Source of the DNA: JAXDLH01 sp034666705
GTDB lineage: Bacteria > Chloroflexota > UBA6077 > SHYK01
DNA: 13,530 nt
Assembly: GCA_034666705.1 (NCBI GenBank)
Contig: JAXDLH010000186.1
Location: forward strand, 1 to 13,530
Direction: 5' to 3'
Shown: in pieces, positions 4,938 to 13,100 of the stretch
How the letters are laid out: every line of letters begins with the position of its first letter
Numbering within the stretch: the first letter of the stretch is position 1
Notes under the pieces: generated by a model
Database searches by the model: none
Told to the model about the DNA's origin: nothing
The model's input: only the letters and a program-made list of their open reading frames with translations
Made by a program: the position numbers and the translations under genes

Positions 4938-7187
4938 ATGCTCAACTTGTTCAGGTACTCCCGCTGGGACGGGACCCAGGAGGTCTCGCCCTTCAATCCG
5001 GACGAGGTGCTCGACAGCCTCGCCGACGACCTCCTGGCCGACGGGGACGTGCGCCAGGCGCTGCAGCGAATCCTCCAGCGCGGTTTTCAGAATCAGACCG
5101 GCAATCGCACCATGGGCCTCCAACAGATCATGGAACGTCTCCGCCAGCAGCGGCAGCAGCAGCTTGACCGCTACGACCTCGGCGGGATGGTGGACCAGAT
5201 CAAGGAAAAGCTGGACGAGGTCCTGAACCTCGAGCGCACCGGTATCCAACGCCGGCTTGACGACGCCCACGCGCGCATGCAGCCCGAATCGGGTCCTGCA
5301 ACTCAACAGGACCCTACCCAGAACGGGGACGCTGATGCCGACCCGCAGCAGGGCACGCGCGGCGAGCAACCTCAAGGTCAGCAGGCTCAAACGGGCACGC
5401 GCCCGCCCGCGGCAGGGATGCCGCAGGTGGGCAGCCAGAGCGCGGCGGGGCGTCAGCCTGGGGAGTCGCAGCCGGGCGAGAGGCAGCCGGGGCAGCAGAG
5501 TCCTGAAGGCCAGCAGGGTGGCGCGCAGTCGCCTTCGCCGCTGGACATGCTCGAGAACATCGCGAACCGCAAGCTCAATCAGCTCGACAACCTGCCGCAG
5601 GATCTTGGCGGGGCGATCAAGGAGTTGAATGAGTACGACTTCATGGACGCCGAGGCTCGGGAGAAGTTCGACGAATTGATGAAACTGCTGCAGCAGCAGA
5701 TCATGCAGTCATACTTCCAGGGCCTCCAGCAGAGCATGCAAGCCATGACCCCCCAGGACATGGCTGGACTCGGCGAGATGCTGCGGGATCTGAACCAGAT
5801 GCTGCGCGATCGTGCCGAGGGGCGGGAGCCAGACTTCGAATCCTTCATGGACAAGTGGCGGCAGAATTTCCCCGAGGGCATCGAGAGCCTCGATGACCTT
5901 ATGGCGCATCTGCAACAGCGGATCTCCCAGATGCAATCGCTGATGCAGAGCATGACGCCAGACCAGCGTCGGCAGCTCCAGGAGATGGCGGAACAGCTCA
6001 TGGACCAGGCAGGGATGGGCGAGGAGCTCGCCGAGCTGAGCGCCATGCTCGACCAGCTTATGCCAATGCCCGGCGGCCAGCCCCGCCAGTATCCGTTTCG
6101 CGGCGATGAGTCAGTTTCACTTCCCGCGGCAATGGACCTCATGGCGCAGCTACAGGAGATGGACTCGCTCGAGCGTCAACTGCAGCAAGCGCGGGATCTC
6201 AGCAACATCGACCAGGTCGATGCCGATAAGCTCCGCGAGCTCCTCGGCGAAGAGGCGGCCCAATCGCTCGAGCAGCTTCAGCAGCTGCAAAAAATCCTCG
6301 AAGAGGCCGGCTATATCACCCGTCGTGGCAACGAACTAGAGCTCACCGCGCGCGGCATGCGGAAGATCGGCGAGAAAGCGCTGCACGACATCTTCCAGCA
6401 TCTCAAGCGCGACAGTTTCGGCAAGCACCCAATGAGCTACCGGGGCGCCGGCGGCGAGCGCACCGATGAGACCAAAGAGTATGAGTTCGGCGACCCCTTC
6501 AGCATGGACCTCCAGAAGACTCTCATGAACTCGGTGATTCGGGTGGGCCCTGGCACGCCCGTGCACCTCGTGCCCGACGACTTCGAGGTCCATCGCCATG
6601 AGCTCGTTACCCAGAGCTCGACGGTCATCGTGCTCGATATGAGCCGCTCCATGTTCTTGCGCGGATGCATCCTCTCGGCGAAAAAAGTCGCCATCGCGCT
6701 GAATTCGCTGATCAAAGGACTCTATCCTCGTGACAATCTGTACATCATCGCGTTCTCCTACTACGCACGAGAGATCAATACGGAAGACCTGCCACATCTG
6801 ACGTGGAGCGAATGGGGCTACGGCACCAACATGGAGCACGCGTTCATGGTCTCGCGGCAGTTGCTGGCCCGCCACAAGAGTGGGACCAAGCAAATCCTGC
6901 TGGTGACCGATGGGGAGCCAACCGCCTACTTCGAGGGCGGCCAGATCGAGTTCTCCTACCCACCGACCTACCGCTGTTTTCAAGAGACGCTGCGCGAAGT
7001 GGGCCGCTGCACGCGTGAGAACATTACGATTAATACGTTCATGATGGAGCGCGGTCGATATCTCACCGATTTCGTCGATCAAATGACGAAGATCAACCGC
7101 GGACGCGCCTTCTATGCGACGCCTGACCGGCTCGGGGAGTACATCCTCGTCGACTACGTTGAGAACAAACGCAAGACCATCAGGTAA
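4938..7187 (+). CDS. VWA-domain protein with Gln-rich coiled-coil N-terminal part, partner of the MoxR-like ATPase
   Basis: This 749-residue protein has a C-terminal von Willebrand factor A domain (about 560-749). The metal-ion-dependent adhesion site is complete: DMSRS (D567, S569, S571), T630 in GYGTN, and D658 in LLVTDGEP. Upstream are a helical segment (about 20-112), a Gln/Gly/Pro-rich linker (about 115-203), and a Met/Gln-rich helical region (about 205-490) likely to be coiled coil. There is no signal peptide or membrane segment, so it should be cytoplasmic. VWA proteins next to MoxR-type ATPases usually supply the substrate- or metal-binding side of the complex, as BchD and CoxE do. 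The 9-base gap after the ATPase indicates an operon; GG-rich bases around 4924-4929 are a weak SD for ATG 4938. The client is unknown. The linker resembles the acidic/Pro-rich linker of BchD in position, but its Gln-rich composition differs. Confidence 0.88.
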   Translation: MLNLFRYSRWDGTQEVSPFNPDEVLDSLADDLLADGDVRQALQRILQRGFQNQTGNRTMGLQQIMERLRQQRQQQLDRYDLGGMVDQIKEKLDEVLNLERTGIQRRLDDAHARMQPESGPATQQDPTQNGDADADPQQGTRGEQPQGQQAQTGTRPPAAGMPQVGSQSAAGRQPGESQPGERQPGQQSPEGQQGGAQSPSPLDMLENIANRKLNQLDNLPQDLGGAIKELNEYDFMDAEAREKFDELMKLLQQQIMQSYFQGLQQSMQAMTPQDMAGLGEMLRDLNQMLRDRAEGREPDFESFMDKWRQNFPEGIESLDDLMAHLQQRISQMQSLMQSMTPDQRRQLQEMAEQLMDQAGMGEELAELSAMLDQLMPMPGGQPRQYPFRGDESVSLPAAMDLMAQLQEMDSLERQLQQARDLSNIDQVDADKLRELLGEEAAQSLEQLQQLQKILEEAGYITRRGNELELTARGMRKIGEKALHDIFQHLKRDSFGKHPMSYRGAGGERTDETKEYEFGDPFSMDLQKTLMNSVIRVGPGTPVHLVPDDFEVHRHELVTQSSTVIVLDMSRSMFLRGCILSAKKVAIALNSLIKGLYPRDNLYIIAFSYYAREINTEDLPHLTWSEWGYGTNMEHAFMVSRQLLARHKSGTKQILLVTDGEPTAYFEGGQIEFSYPPTYRCFQETLREVGRCTRENITINTFMMERGRYLTDFVDQMTKINRGRAFYATPDRLGEYILVDYVENKRKTIR

Positions 7188-7209
7188 CAACCCGGCACGA
7201 GAGACACGA

Positions 7210-7235
7210 AGGGGCGGCGCAGGTGCGCCGCCCCT
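7210..7235. terminator. Strong GC hairpin after the VWA gene
   Basis: A perfect 11-bp stem (AGGGGCGGCGC pairing with GCGCCGCCCCT) closes a 4-base AGGT loop, 22 bases after the VWA stop codon. There is no true T-run after it (TGCGT follows), so it may act as a terminator typical of high-GC genomes or as an mRNA-protecting stem. It separates the MoxR-VWA unit from the efflux unit. Confidence 0.75.
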
Positions 7236-7321
7236 CTGCGTATGGCCTATGACGGTGCATCCATGCTACGAGGAGCCGCGTATCCGCACTCAGACGTGCT
7301 CCAGTAGGAGGCACTCCACAG

Positions 7322-7339
7322 AAGGTTTACAAACCCTTA
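7322..7339. promoter_or_regulatory. Imperfect inverted repeat upstream of the efflux genes, possible operator
   Basis: AAGGTTT and AAACCCTT face each other around a 3-base centre, with one extra C in the right arm. The site lies in the otherwise featureless, AT-richer stretch before the adaptor gene and about 90 bases from its start, where a repressor of an efflux operon could bind. No regulator gene is present nearby, and a clear promoter could not be placed, so this is weak. Confidence 0.2.
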
Positions 7340-7428
7340 ACAAACTCAAGGCGCTTTTGCCACGGGTGCTGGCCATGCATGGATTATCCTAGGGCAACAA
7401 CGCAGACAATATAACGAGGTGTTGCTTC

Positions 7429-10164
7429 GTGCTCGCACCCTTTCCCGCTGGATGGAAGACGCCCGGACTGCTCGTTCCGGTCGCCGCGCTACTTGTCATT
7501 CTTGCCGTCTTCGTCGGACGTCTCGTCTATATCAATGTGACCGCCGATGCCACGGCCACAGCGCGTCCCGCGGCAGGGGCGGCGACCGGCGGCGCGGCTG
7601 GGGGCGGTGGCTCGCTGGTGCAAACCGCGCCTGCTTCACGAGGCGCGATCAGTTCGCAGCTCAGCTACCCGGGCGCCGTGCAGGCCAGCCAGCAAGTGAG
7701 CGTCGTACCAAAGACGTCTGGCATCGTAAGCCAGATCTATGTCGATGCGGGGCAGCCCGTTCGCACTGGCGATCTCCTCGCCCAACTCGACCCAGGCAGC
7801 CTCCCCCAGCAGCTTCTCCAACAGCAGGCTGCATTGCAAGCCGCACAGGCCAAGCTCGCCCAGGTCGAGTCGGGCGCGCTCCCATCGGACGTAGCCGCAG
7901 CGCGGGCCCAACTCGACCAGGCGCAGACCACGCTGCAGGCGTTGTTCCAGCCCAGGCCAGAGGATGTGCAATCAGCGCAGGCGAACCTCGACGCCGCCCA
8001 GGCGAAGCTCGACGGCTTGACGACCCCCCGGCCCGAGGACGTCCAGAACGCCCAGTTTGCCCTCGACTCTGCGCTCGCCAAGCTCAATGGGCTCCAGCAA
8101 CCCGGTCGGTCAGAGGACGTCACCTCGGCGCAAGCCAAGCTTGCGGCCGATCAGGCGAAGCTCGACAGTTTGATGGCCCCAGGCAGGACCGAGGATGTGC
8201 AGGTCGCGCAGGCAAAGGTCGCCGCGGACCAGGCGAAGATGGCCGCGGACCAGGCGAAACTCGATAGCTTGAATTCGCCGGGCCGGCCCGAGGACATTGC
8301 CGTGGCCCAGGCCGCAGTGGACTCGGCGCAGGCCAGGCTCGACGCGGTGCTCCATCCCTCCCCTGGAGACATTGCTGCTGCCCAGCAGGCGCTCGCGGCG
8401 TCCCAGACCTCGCTGCGGGCTGCGCAGAATGCCCTTGCCACGCTTCAAAACGGTGCCAAGGCGACCGACGTGGCAGCTCAGCAGGCGGTGGTGCAACAGA
8501 ATAAGGACATTGTCGCCTCTGCCCAGTTGACCTCGACGTTCAAGTGCGCGAACATCGGCAATTGGGTCAGCGGTACCAACGTCGTGCAGGTGGGTGGTAA
8601 CCCCGGCCCGAGCGGTTCGACGCGGCTCACGTCGTCGGATTGCGATAGTGCAAACCTCACAGTGAGTCAGGCACAGGATGTGCTCGCTCAGGCGCAGACC
8701 AAACTCACCGCCCTGACTGCGCCGCCTGCCCTCACCGATCTCGCCAACGCGCAGAACGCCGTCTCCTCGGCGCAGGCATCCCTGAACACGTCTCTCGCAA
8801 AGCTCCAACAGCTTCAAAACCCGCGCGATACCGATCTTGCGCCGCTCCGCGCCACGGTCCAGCAGGCGCAGCAGAACCTCGCCAAGCTCCAGCGCGGAGG
8901 TTCCGACTTCGACATCGCGCAGCAGCAGCAGATCGTGCAGCAGGACCTCCAGATCGTGCAGCAGGATCAGCAGGCGCTGGCGAAGCTGAATCAGAGCGGT
9001 TCTGACTTCGACATCACCCAGCAGCAACAGGTCGTGCAGCAGGACCTGGCTGCACTCGCAAAGCTAGGGCAGTTCGGGACAGATAGCGACATCGCCGCGC
9101 AGCAGGCCGCGGTCGAGCAGGCGCGGCAGGCGCTTGTCAAGGCGCTGCGTCCGGGCTCCGACACGGACATTCAGCAGCAGCAACAGGTCGTAACCCAACT
9201 GCAGCAAGCCCTGTTCAAAGCACAGCATCCCGGCTCGGACACCGATATCCAGAAGGCGCAGCAGTTCGTGACCCAGCAACAGGCGAACCTGCAGAGTAAG
9301 TCACAGCCATACACGAATTCGGATCTGCAGGCGGCCGTATCGGGCGTCGCGCAAGCGCAGGCGCAGGTTGCGCTCGCCCAGGCAAACCTCGATCAGATGA
9401 GCGTACTCGCGCCGTATGACGGTGTGGTTGGCCAACGACTGCTCGCCGTCGGCGCGCTCGCTTCGCCCACCGTGCCGATTTTCAGCCTGGCGAGCAATGA
9501 CGTGGAGACGCACGTTACCGTGGAGGAGGCCCGCCTCGCCCAGTTCCAGGTGGGACAGGCAGTCCAGCTTTCCGTGCCTGCGTACCCGAATGAGTCATTC
9601 TCCGGCCGTATTGCCGCGGTCTCGGAGGTTGGCGACCAGCGCGCCCATACGTTCGACGTAAAGGTCATTCATGACAGTAACAATGGGCGGCTAAAACCGG
9701 GCATGTTCGCCCAGGTCGTCGTGACCACGGCGCAGAAGACCGACGCGGTATTGGTACCGAAAGAGACCGTCGTGCAGCAGGACAACGGCAACCAGATCGT
9801 CTTTACCGCGGAGAATGGCAAAGCGGTCGCCAACCCCGTGAAAGTGGGAATGACCGACGACAAGAACGCCGAGATCCTCACAGGCCTCGACGCTGGCGCG
9901 CCGGTCATCGTGGTGGGGCAATTCGGCCTGAAGGATGGCGCCGCCGTCCGCCTGCCCAACAATCAGACCCAGGGAGGTGGCCAACGCGCCGGCCAGGGCG
10001 GCAACGCCGCTCAGGGCCAGGGCAACCGTGGACCGGGAGGCACCGGCCAGGGGGCACAAGGGGGTCAGCGCGGCGCTGGCCAGGGCGGCAACGCCGCTCC
10101 GAGCTCTGATCAGGGCCAGGCGCCCGCACCGGCTGGGGCCCCGGCGGCCTCGCCCGCGTCCTAG
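7429..10164 (+). CDS. RND efflux periplasmic adaptor (HlyD/AcrA family), oversized with a repeat-built helical region
   Basis: This 911-residue membrane-fusion protein is about twice the usual adaptor length. Residues about 12-36 form one membrane anchor; there is no lipobox Cys. The first lipoyl half is at about 82-121 (SGIVSQIYVDAGQPVRTGDL) and the second at about 656-690 (VLAPYDGVVGQRLLAVGAL). Between them lie about 510 residues of Gln/Ala-rich helices punctuated by 16 turn motifs (class RPEDV, then class GSDxDI) and a two-Cys insert (about 368-411). Beta-barrel and membrane-proximal domains follow (about 690-842), including RLKPGMFAQVVV. The last 70 residues are a Gly/Gln/Asn/Pro-rich tail. 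The start is GTG 7429, with GAGG (7416-7419) 9 bases upstream and the anchor right after it. The permease gene begins 14 bases downstream. The adaptor should bridge the permease to the exterior or to an outer-membrane duct; no duct gene is in the window. Confidence 0.92.
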   Translation: MLAPFPAGWKTPGLLVPVAALLVILAVFVGRLVYINVTADATATARPAAGAATGGAAGGGGSLVQTAPASRGAISSQLSYPGAVQASQQVSVVPKTSGIVSQIYVDAGQPVRTGDLLAQLDPGSLPQQLLQQQAALQAAQAKLAQVESGALPSDVAAARAQLDQAQTTLQALFQPRPEDVQSAQANLDAAQAKLDGLTTPRPEDVQNAQFALDSALAKLNGLQQPGRSEDVTSAQAKLAADQAKLDSLMAPGRTEDVQVAQAKVAADQAKMAADQAKLDSLNSPGRPEDIAVAQAAVDSAQARLDAVLHPSPGDIAAAQQALAASQTSLRAAQNALATLQNGAKATDVAAQQAVVQQNKDIVASAQLTSTFKCANIGNWVSGTNVVQVGGNPGPSGSTRLTSSDCDSANLTVSQAQDVLAQAQTKLTALTAPPALTDLANAQNAVSSAQASLNTSLAKLQQLQNPRDTDLAPLRATVQQAQQNLAKLQRGGSDFDIAQQQQIVQQDLQIVQQDQQALAKLNQSGSDFDITQQQQVVQQDLAALAKLGQFGTDSDIAAQQAAVEQARQALVKALRPGSDTDIQQQQQVVTQLQQALFKAQHPGSDTDIQKAQQFVTQQQANLQSKSQPYTNSDLQAAVSGVAQAQAQVALAQANLDQMSVLAPYDGVVGQRLLAVGALASPTVPIFSLASNDVETHVTVEEARLAQFQVGQAVQLSVPAYPNESFSGRIAAVSEVGDQRAHTFDVKVIHDSNNGRLKPGMFAQVVVTTAQKTDAVLVPKETVVQQDNGNQIVFTAENGKAVANPVKVGMTDDKNAEILTGLDAGAPVIVVGQFGLKDGAAVRLPNNQTQGGGQRAGQGGNAAQGQGNRGPGGTGQGAQGGQRGAGQGGNAAPSSDQGQAPAPAGAPAASPAS
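7882..9327 (+). repeat. Protein-level repeat array of turn motifs inside the adaptor
   Basis: Sixteen turn motifs ending in Asp plus Val/Ile/Leu occur between residues 152 and 633 of the adaptor. Their Asp residues are at 154, 179, 204, 230, 256, 289, 314, 347, 437, 469, 495, 528, 554, 580, 606 and 632. Apart from one gap of 90 that holds the two-Cys insert, the spacings are 25, 25, 26, 26, 33, 25, 33, then 32, 26, 33, 26, 26, 26, 26. The long class equals the short class plus one heptad. Repeats 1-7 carry RPED-like turns and repeats 10-16 carry mostly GSDxD-like turns. Codon choice differs between copies with the same protein motif (PGSDTDIQ at 9151 and 9229 differ in 5 of 8 codons), so the array is old and kept at the protein level. 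Confidence 0.8.
8218..8259 (+). repeat. Tandem 21-base (one heptad) duplication in the adaptor
   Basis: Two adjacent 21-base units (8218-8238 and 8239-8259) match at 18 of 21 positions and encode VAADQAK and MAADQAK. This adds exactly one heptad to the repeat and explains its 33-residue spacing. A more diverged third copy, LAADQAK (residues 238-244), lies one repeat earlier. Confidence 0.85.
9991..10099 (+). repeat. Two identical 22-base direct repeats in the adaptor tail
   Basis: The same 22 bases, beginning GGCCAGGGCGGCAACG, occur at 9991-10012 and 10078-10099, 87 bases (29 codons) apart and in frame. Both encode GQGGNAA within the Gly/Gln-rich tail. The exact identity suggests a fairly recent duplication or slippage within low-complexity DNA. 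Confidence 0.85.
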
Positions 10165-10178
10165 AAGGGGCTGCACTC

Positions 10179-13100
10179 ATGGGACTAACCAGGCTCGCCG
10201 TCTTCCGTCCGCTCACCGTCCTCATGGGCATCCTCGGCGTTGTGCTCATGGGCGCCGTGGCGCACTCGTATCTCAAGATCGACCGCTTCCCGCCGCTCAG
10301 CTTCCCTCAGGTGAGCGTGCGAGTTGCGTATCCCCAGGCGTCGGCCCAGGATGTCGAACAGCTCGTCACCAAGCCAATCGAGAACTCGGTCGCCGGCGTG
10401 TCGGGCATCGACACGATCACGTCCACCTCGAGCCAGGGCGTGTCGAGCGTCCGCATTCAATTCGTCGAAGGCGCAGACGCGGACGCGGCGGCGCTGGACG
10501 TGCAGCGGCGGGTTGCCTCGATCCGCGGTCGGCTGCCAGCGACGGTAAACGAGCCATCCGTAGCGAAGGCGGACCCGAGCTCATTCCCAATCATGAACAT
10601 TGGGCTAACTGGCGCACCCCTCGACCAACTCTACGACGTCGCCACGAACACGATGGTGCCAGCCCTTCAATCGGTGCTTGGCGTCGCGGTCGTGAACGTG
10701 AGTGGCGGTCTCCAGCGCGAAATCCAGGTGCGCGTCGACTACGGCAAGCTCGCCGCCTACAACCTCAACGTGACCCAGGTTGCGAATGCGATCAGCGCGG
10801 CCAATATCTCCACCAGTGTGGGCAGCGTCGAGCAAGGCCAACAACTGCTTTCGCTGCGCTCACTCGGGCTTTTTAATTCTGTCGATGACTTGAGCAACAT
10901 GGTCGTCACTCAGACGACCGGCGGCTCGGTGCTGCTCCACGACGTAGCCACGATTACCGAGGGCTACAAGCAGCAGTCGACGCTCCAGCGGCTCAACGGC
11001 CAGCCCGCGGTGGGGCTCTCCATCGTCAAGAACTCGGATGCCAACGAGCTGCAAGTTGCGGGCGACGTCCGCAAGGCGCTCGATCAGCTCAAGACCGCAC
11101 TGCCCGATGGCGCCTCGATCGCCGTCCGCAACGACAGCTCCGTCTTCACCCAGAAGTCGCTCGACTCCGTGCAGCACGACCTGCTTCTCGCCGTGCTCAT
11201 GGTCGGCCTGGTGACGCTGATCTTCATGCACGAATGGCGCCACACGCTGATCATCATTCTCGCCGTGCCGACCAGCATGATCAGCACGTTCCTCATCATG
11301 TTCATCATGGGTTTCTCGCTCAACGTGATGACCTTGATGGCACTCGCGCTCATCATCGGCATCCTCGTGGACGACTCCATCGTCGTGTTAGAGAATATTC
11401 ACCGGCATTTACAGATGGGCGAGTCCCCTCGTGATGCCGCGCTCAATGGGCGCAGCGAGATCGGGCTTGCGGCGCTGGCAATCACGATGGCTGACGTGGT
11501 GGTCTACGCACCGATCGCCTTCATGTCTGGATTCGTCGGGCAGTTGTTCCGGCAGTACGGCCTGACGGTCGTCGCGGCGACGCTCTTCTCGATGCTCATC
11601 TCGTTCACGCTCACACCGATGCTCGCCTCCCGCTGGCTCAAGCACGAGGAGGAGCATGGCGGCGGACCATTCACACGGTTCGGGCGCGCCTGGGACCACA
11701 AATTCGACGCCTTCGCCCACCTCGCGTCGGGCATCGTGCCCGTAGCCGTCCGAGGCCGCTGGCTGGTAGCGCTGGGTGCCATAGTCGCGATCGGCGGCAT
11801 CGCCGCGGCCGTGCAGTTCAATCTCATCGGCACGGAGTATGCGCCGCAAGAGGACGACAATCAGTTCTCCGTAAACATCAGCACGCCCTCCGGCACGTCG
11901 CTGGCGACGATCGATGCTGCTTCGAAACAGATGGAGGCAGCGCTGCAGCAGATGCCAGAGGTGCAGGGGATCTTCGCCTCGATCTCGAATGGCAGCGGCG
12001 GCTTCGGCGGAGGAAACCCGTCCTCCGGCATCGCGGTGCAGGTGATCCCTAAAGACCAGCGCACGAAAACCGTGTTCGATCTGATGAACCAGGCGCGCAC
12101 AATCGGCCGGCAGATTCCGGGCGCCAACGTCCGCGCCTCGGCAAGCTCGCCCCTGCCGGGCGGCGGCGGCGGCGGCGGCATCTCCGTCGACATCAGCGGT
12201 CCGGACCTCGACACGTTGAATCAGGTCGTCGCGCAGGTTCAGTTGGCGGCCACCGAGGTGCCGGGACTCGTCGATCTGCAGAACAACAGCCTGCAGAGTA
12301 CTCCTGAGCTGCATATCCAGCTTGATACGGTCCGCATGGCCCAGCTCGGCATTACGGCGCAGCAGGTCACCACCGCGCTCAGCACCACCATCGGCGGCCG
12401 CCTGGTGAGCGCGCTGCAACTGCCCGGCAAGGTCCAGGAGGATATTACGGTCGTCGCAAGCGACGCAGATCGCGTGGATTTCTCCCGTTTGCAGAACATC
12501 CCGGTCGGTGGTGGCACCGTCGCCGCCGGCGGTGGCGGAGGCGGAGCGAATGCCACCGTTGTCACGCTTGGTCAGATCGCGACGCTGATCCAGGGCACGG
12601 GGCCCGTGCGCATCGAGCATACGAACCGTAACCGCACGCTTTCGCTGAACGGCACGATCAGCGGGCGCCCGCTCGGCGACGTCGCACGCGACCTCAAGAC
12701 CGCGGTGGCTACCGTCAATCTGCCGGCCGGGTACACCGTCAAGATGGGCGGCAGCGTGAATCAGTTGAACAACGCCCTCGCGGCGCTCGGTCAGGCGCTG
12801 GTTCTCTCACTGATTCTCGAATACATGCTTCTTGTCGCCCTGTATGAGTCATGGTTCTACCCGCTCGCGCTCATGTTCGCCGTGCCGCTCGGGCTGGTCG
12901 GCTCATTCGCCGGCCTGCTCATTACGGGGAACACGATCAACATGTTCTCGCTGATCGGCATGATCATGGCATTCGGCCTCGTGGCCAAGAATGGCATTTT
13001 ACTCGTGGACTACACAAACACCCTGCGTAAACGGGGGATGGAACGAACATCCGCGTTGCGGGAGGCGGCAAGAACACGACTCCGACCGATCCTCATGACG

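Noticed and set aside
4527..5390. 287-residue minus-strand frame across the ATPase/VWA junction
   Set aside because: It is antisense to two well-supported genes, has no recognisable domain, and shows the Arg/Leu/His-rich composition expected of an opposite-strand shadow.
3534..7187. Magnesium or cobalt chelatase subunits I and D of a tetrapyrrole pathway
   Set aside because: The architecture is similar, but there is no large H/CobN subunit or tetrapyrrole gene nearby, and the two proteins differ from BchI/BchD in length and linker. A general MoxR-VWA call is safer.
7114..7392. Small plus-strand frame spanning the VWA gene end and the spacer
   Set aside because: It overlaps the VWA gene in another frame, runs through the 7210-7235 hairpin, and has no SD or domain.
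7410..7415. TATAAC as a -10 box for the efflux operon
   Set aside because: It directly abuts the SD (7416-7419), so the transcript would start after or at the start codon. No -35 accompanies it.
7465..7540. Lipoprotein signal on the adaptor
   Set aside because: There is no Cys after the hydrophobic segment, so it reads as a membrane anchor and not a lipobox.
8110..9027. 305-residue minus-strand frame and other frames over the adaptor repeats
   Set aside because: They are shadows of the repetitive Gln/Ala-coding DNA, with Leu/Arg-rich periodic translations mirroring the sense repeats.
7882..9327. CRISPR-like or DNA-level tandem array
   Set aside because: The periodicity exists in the protein, in frame. 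Nucleotide copies are diverged by synonymous changes and there are no unique spacers between identical repeats.
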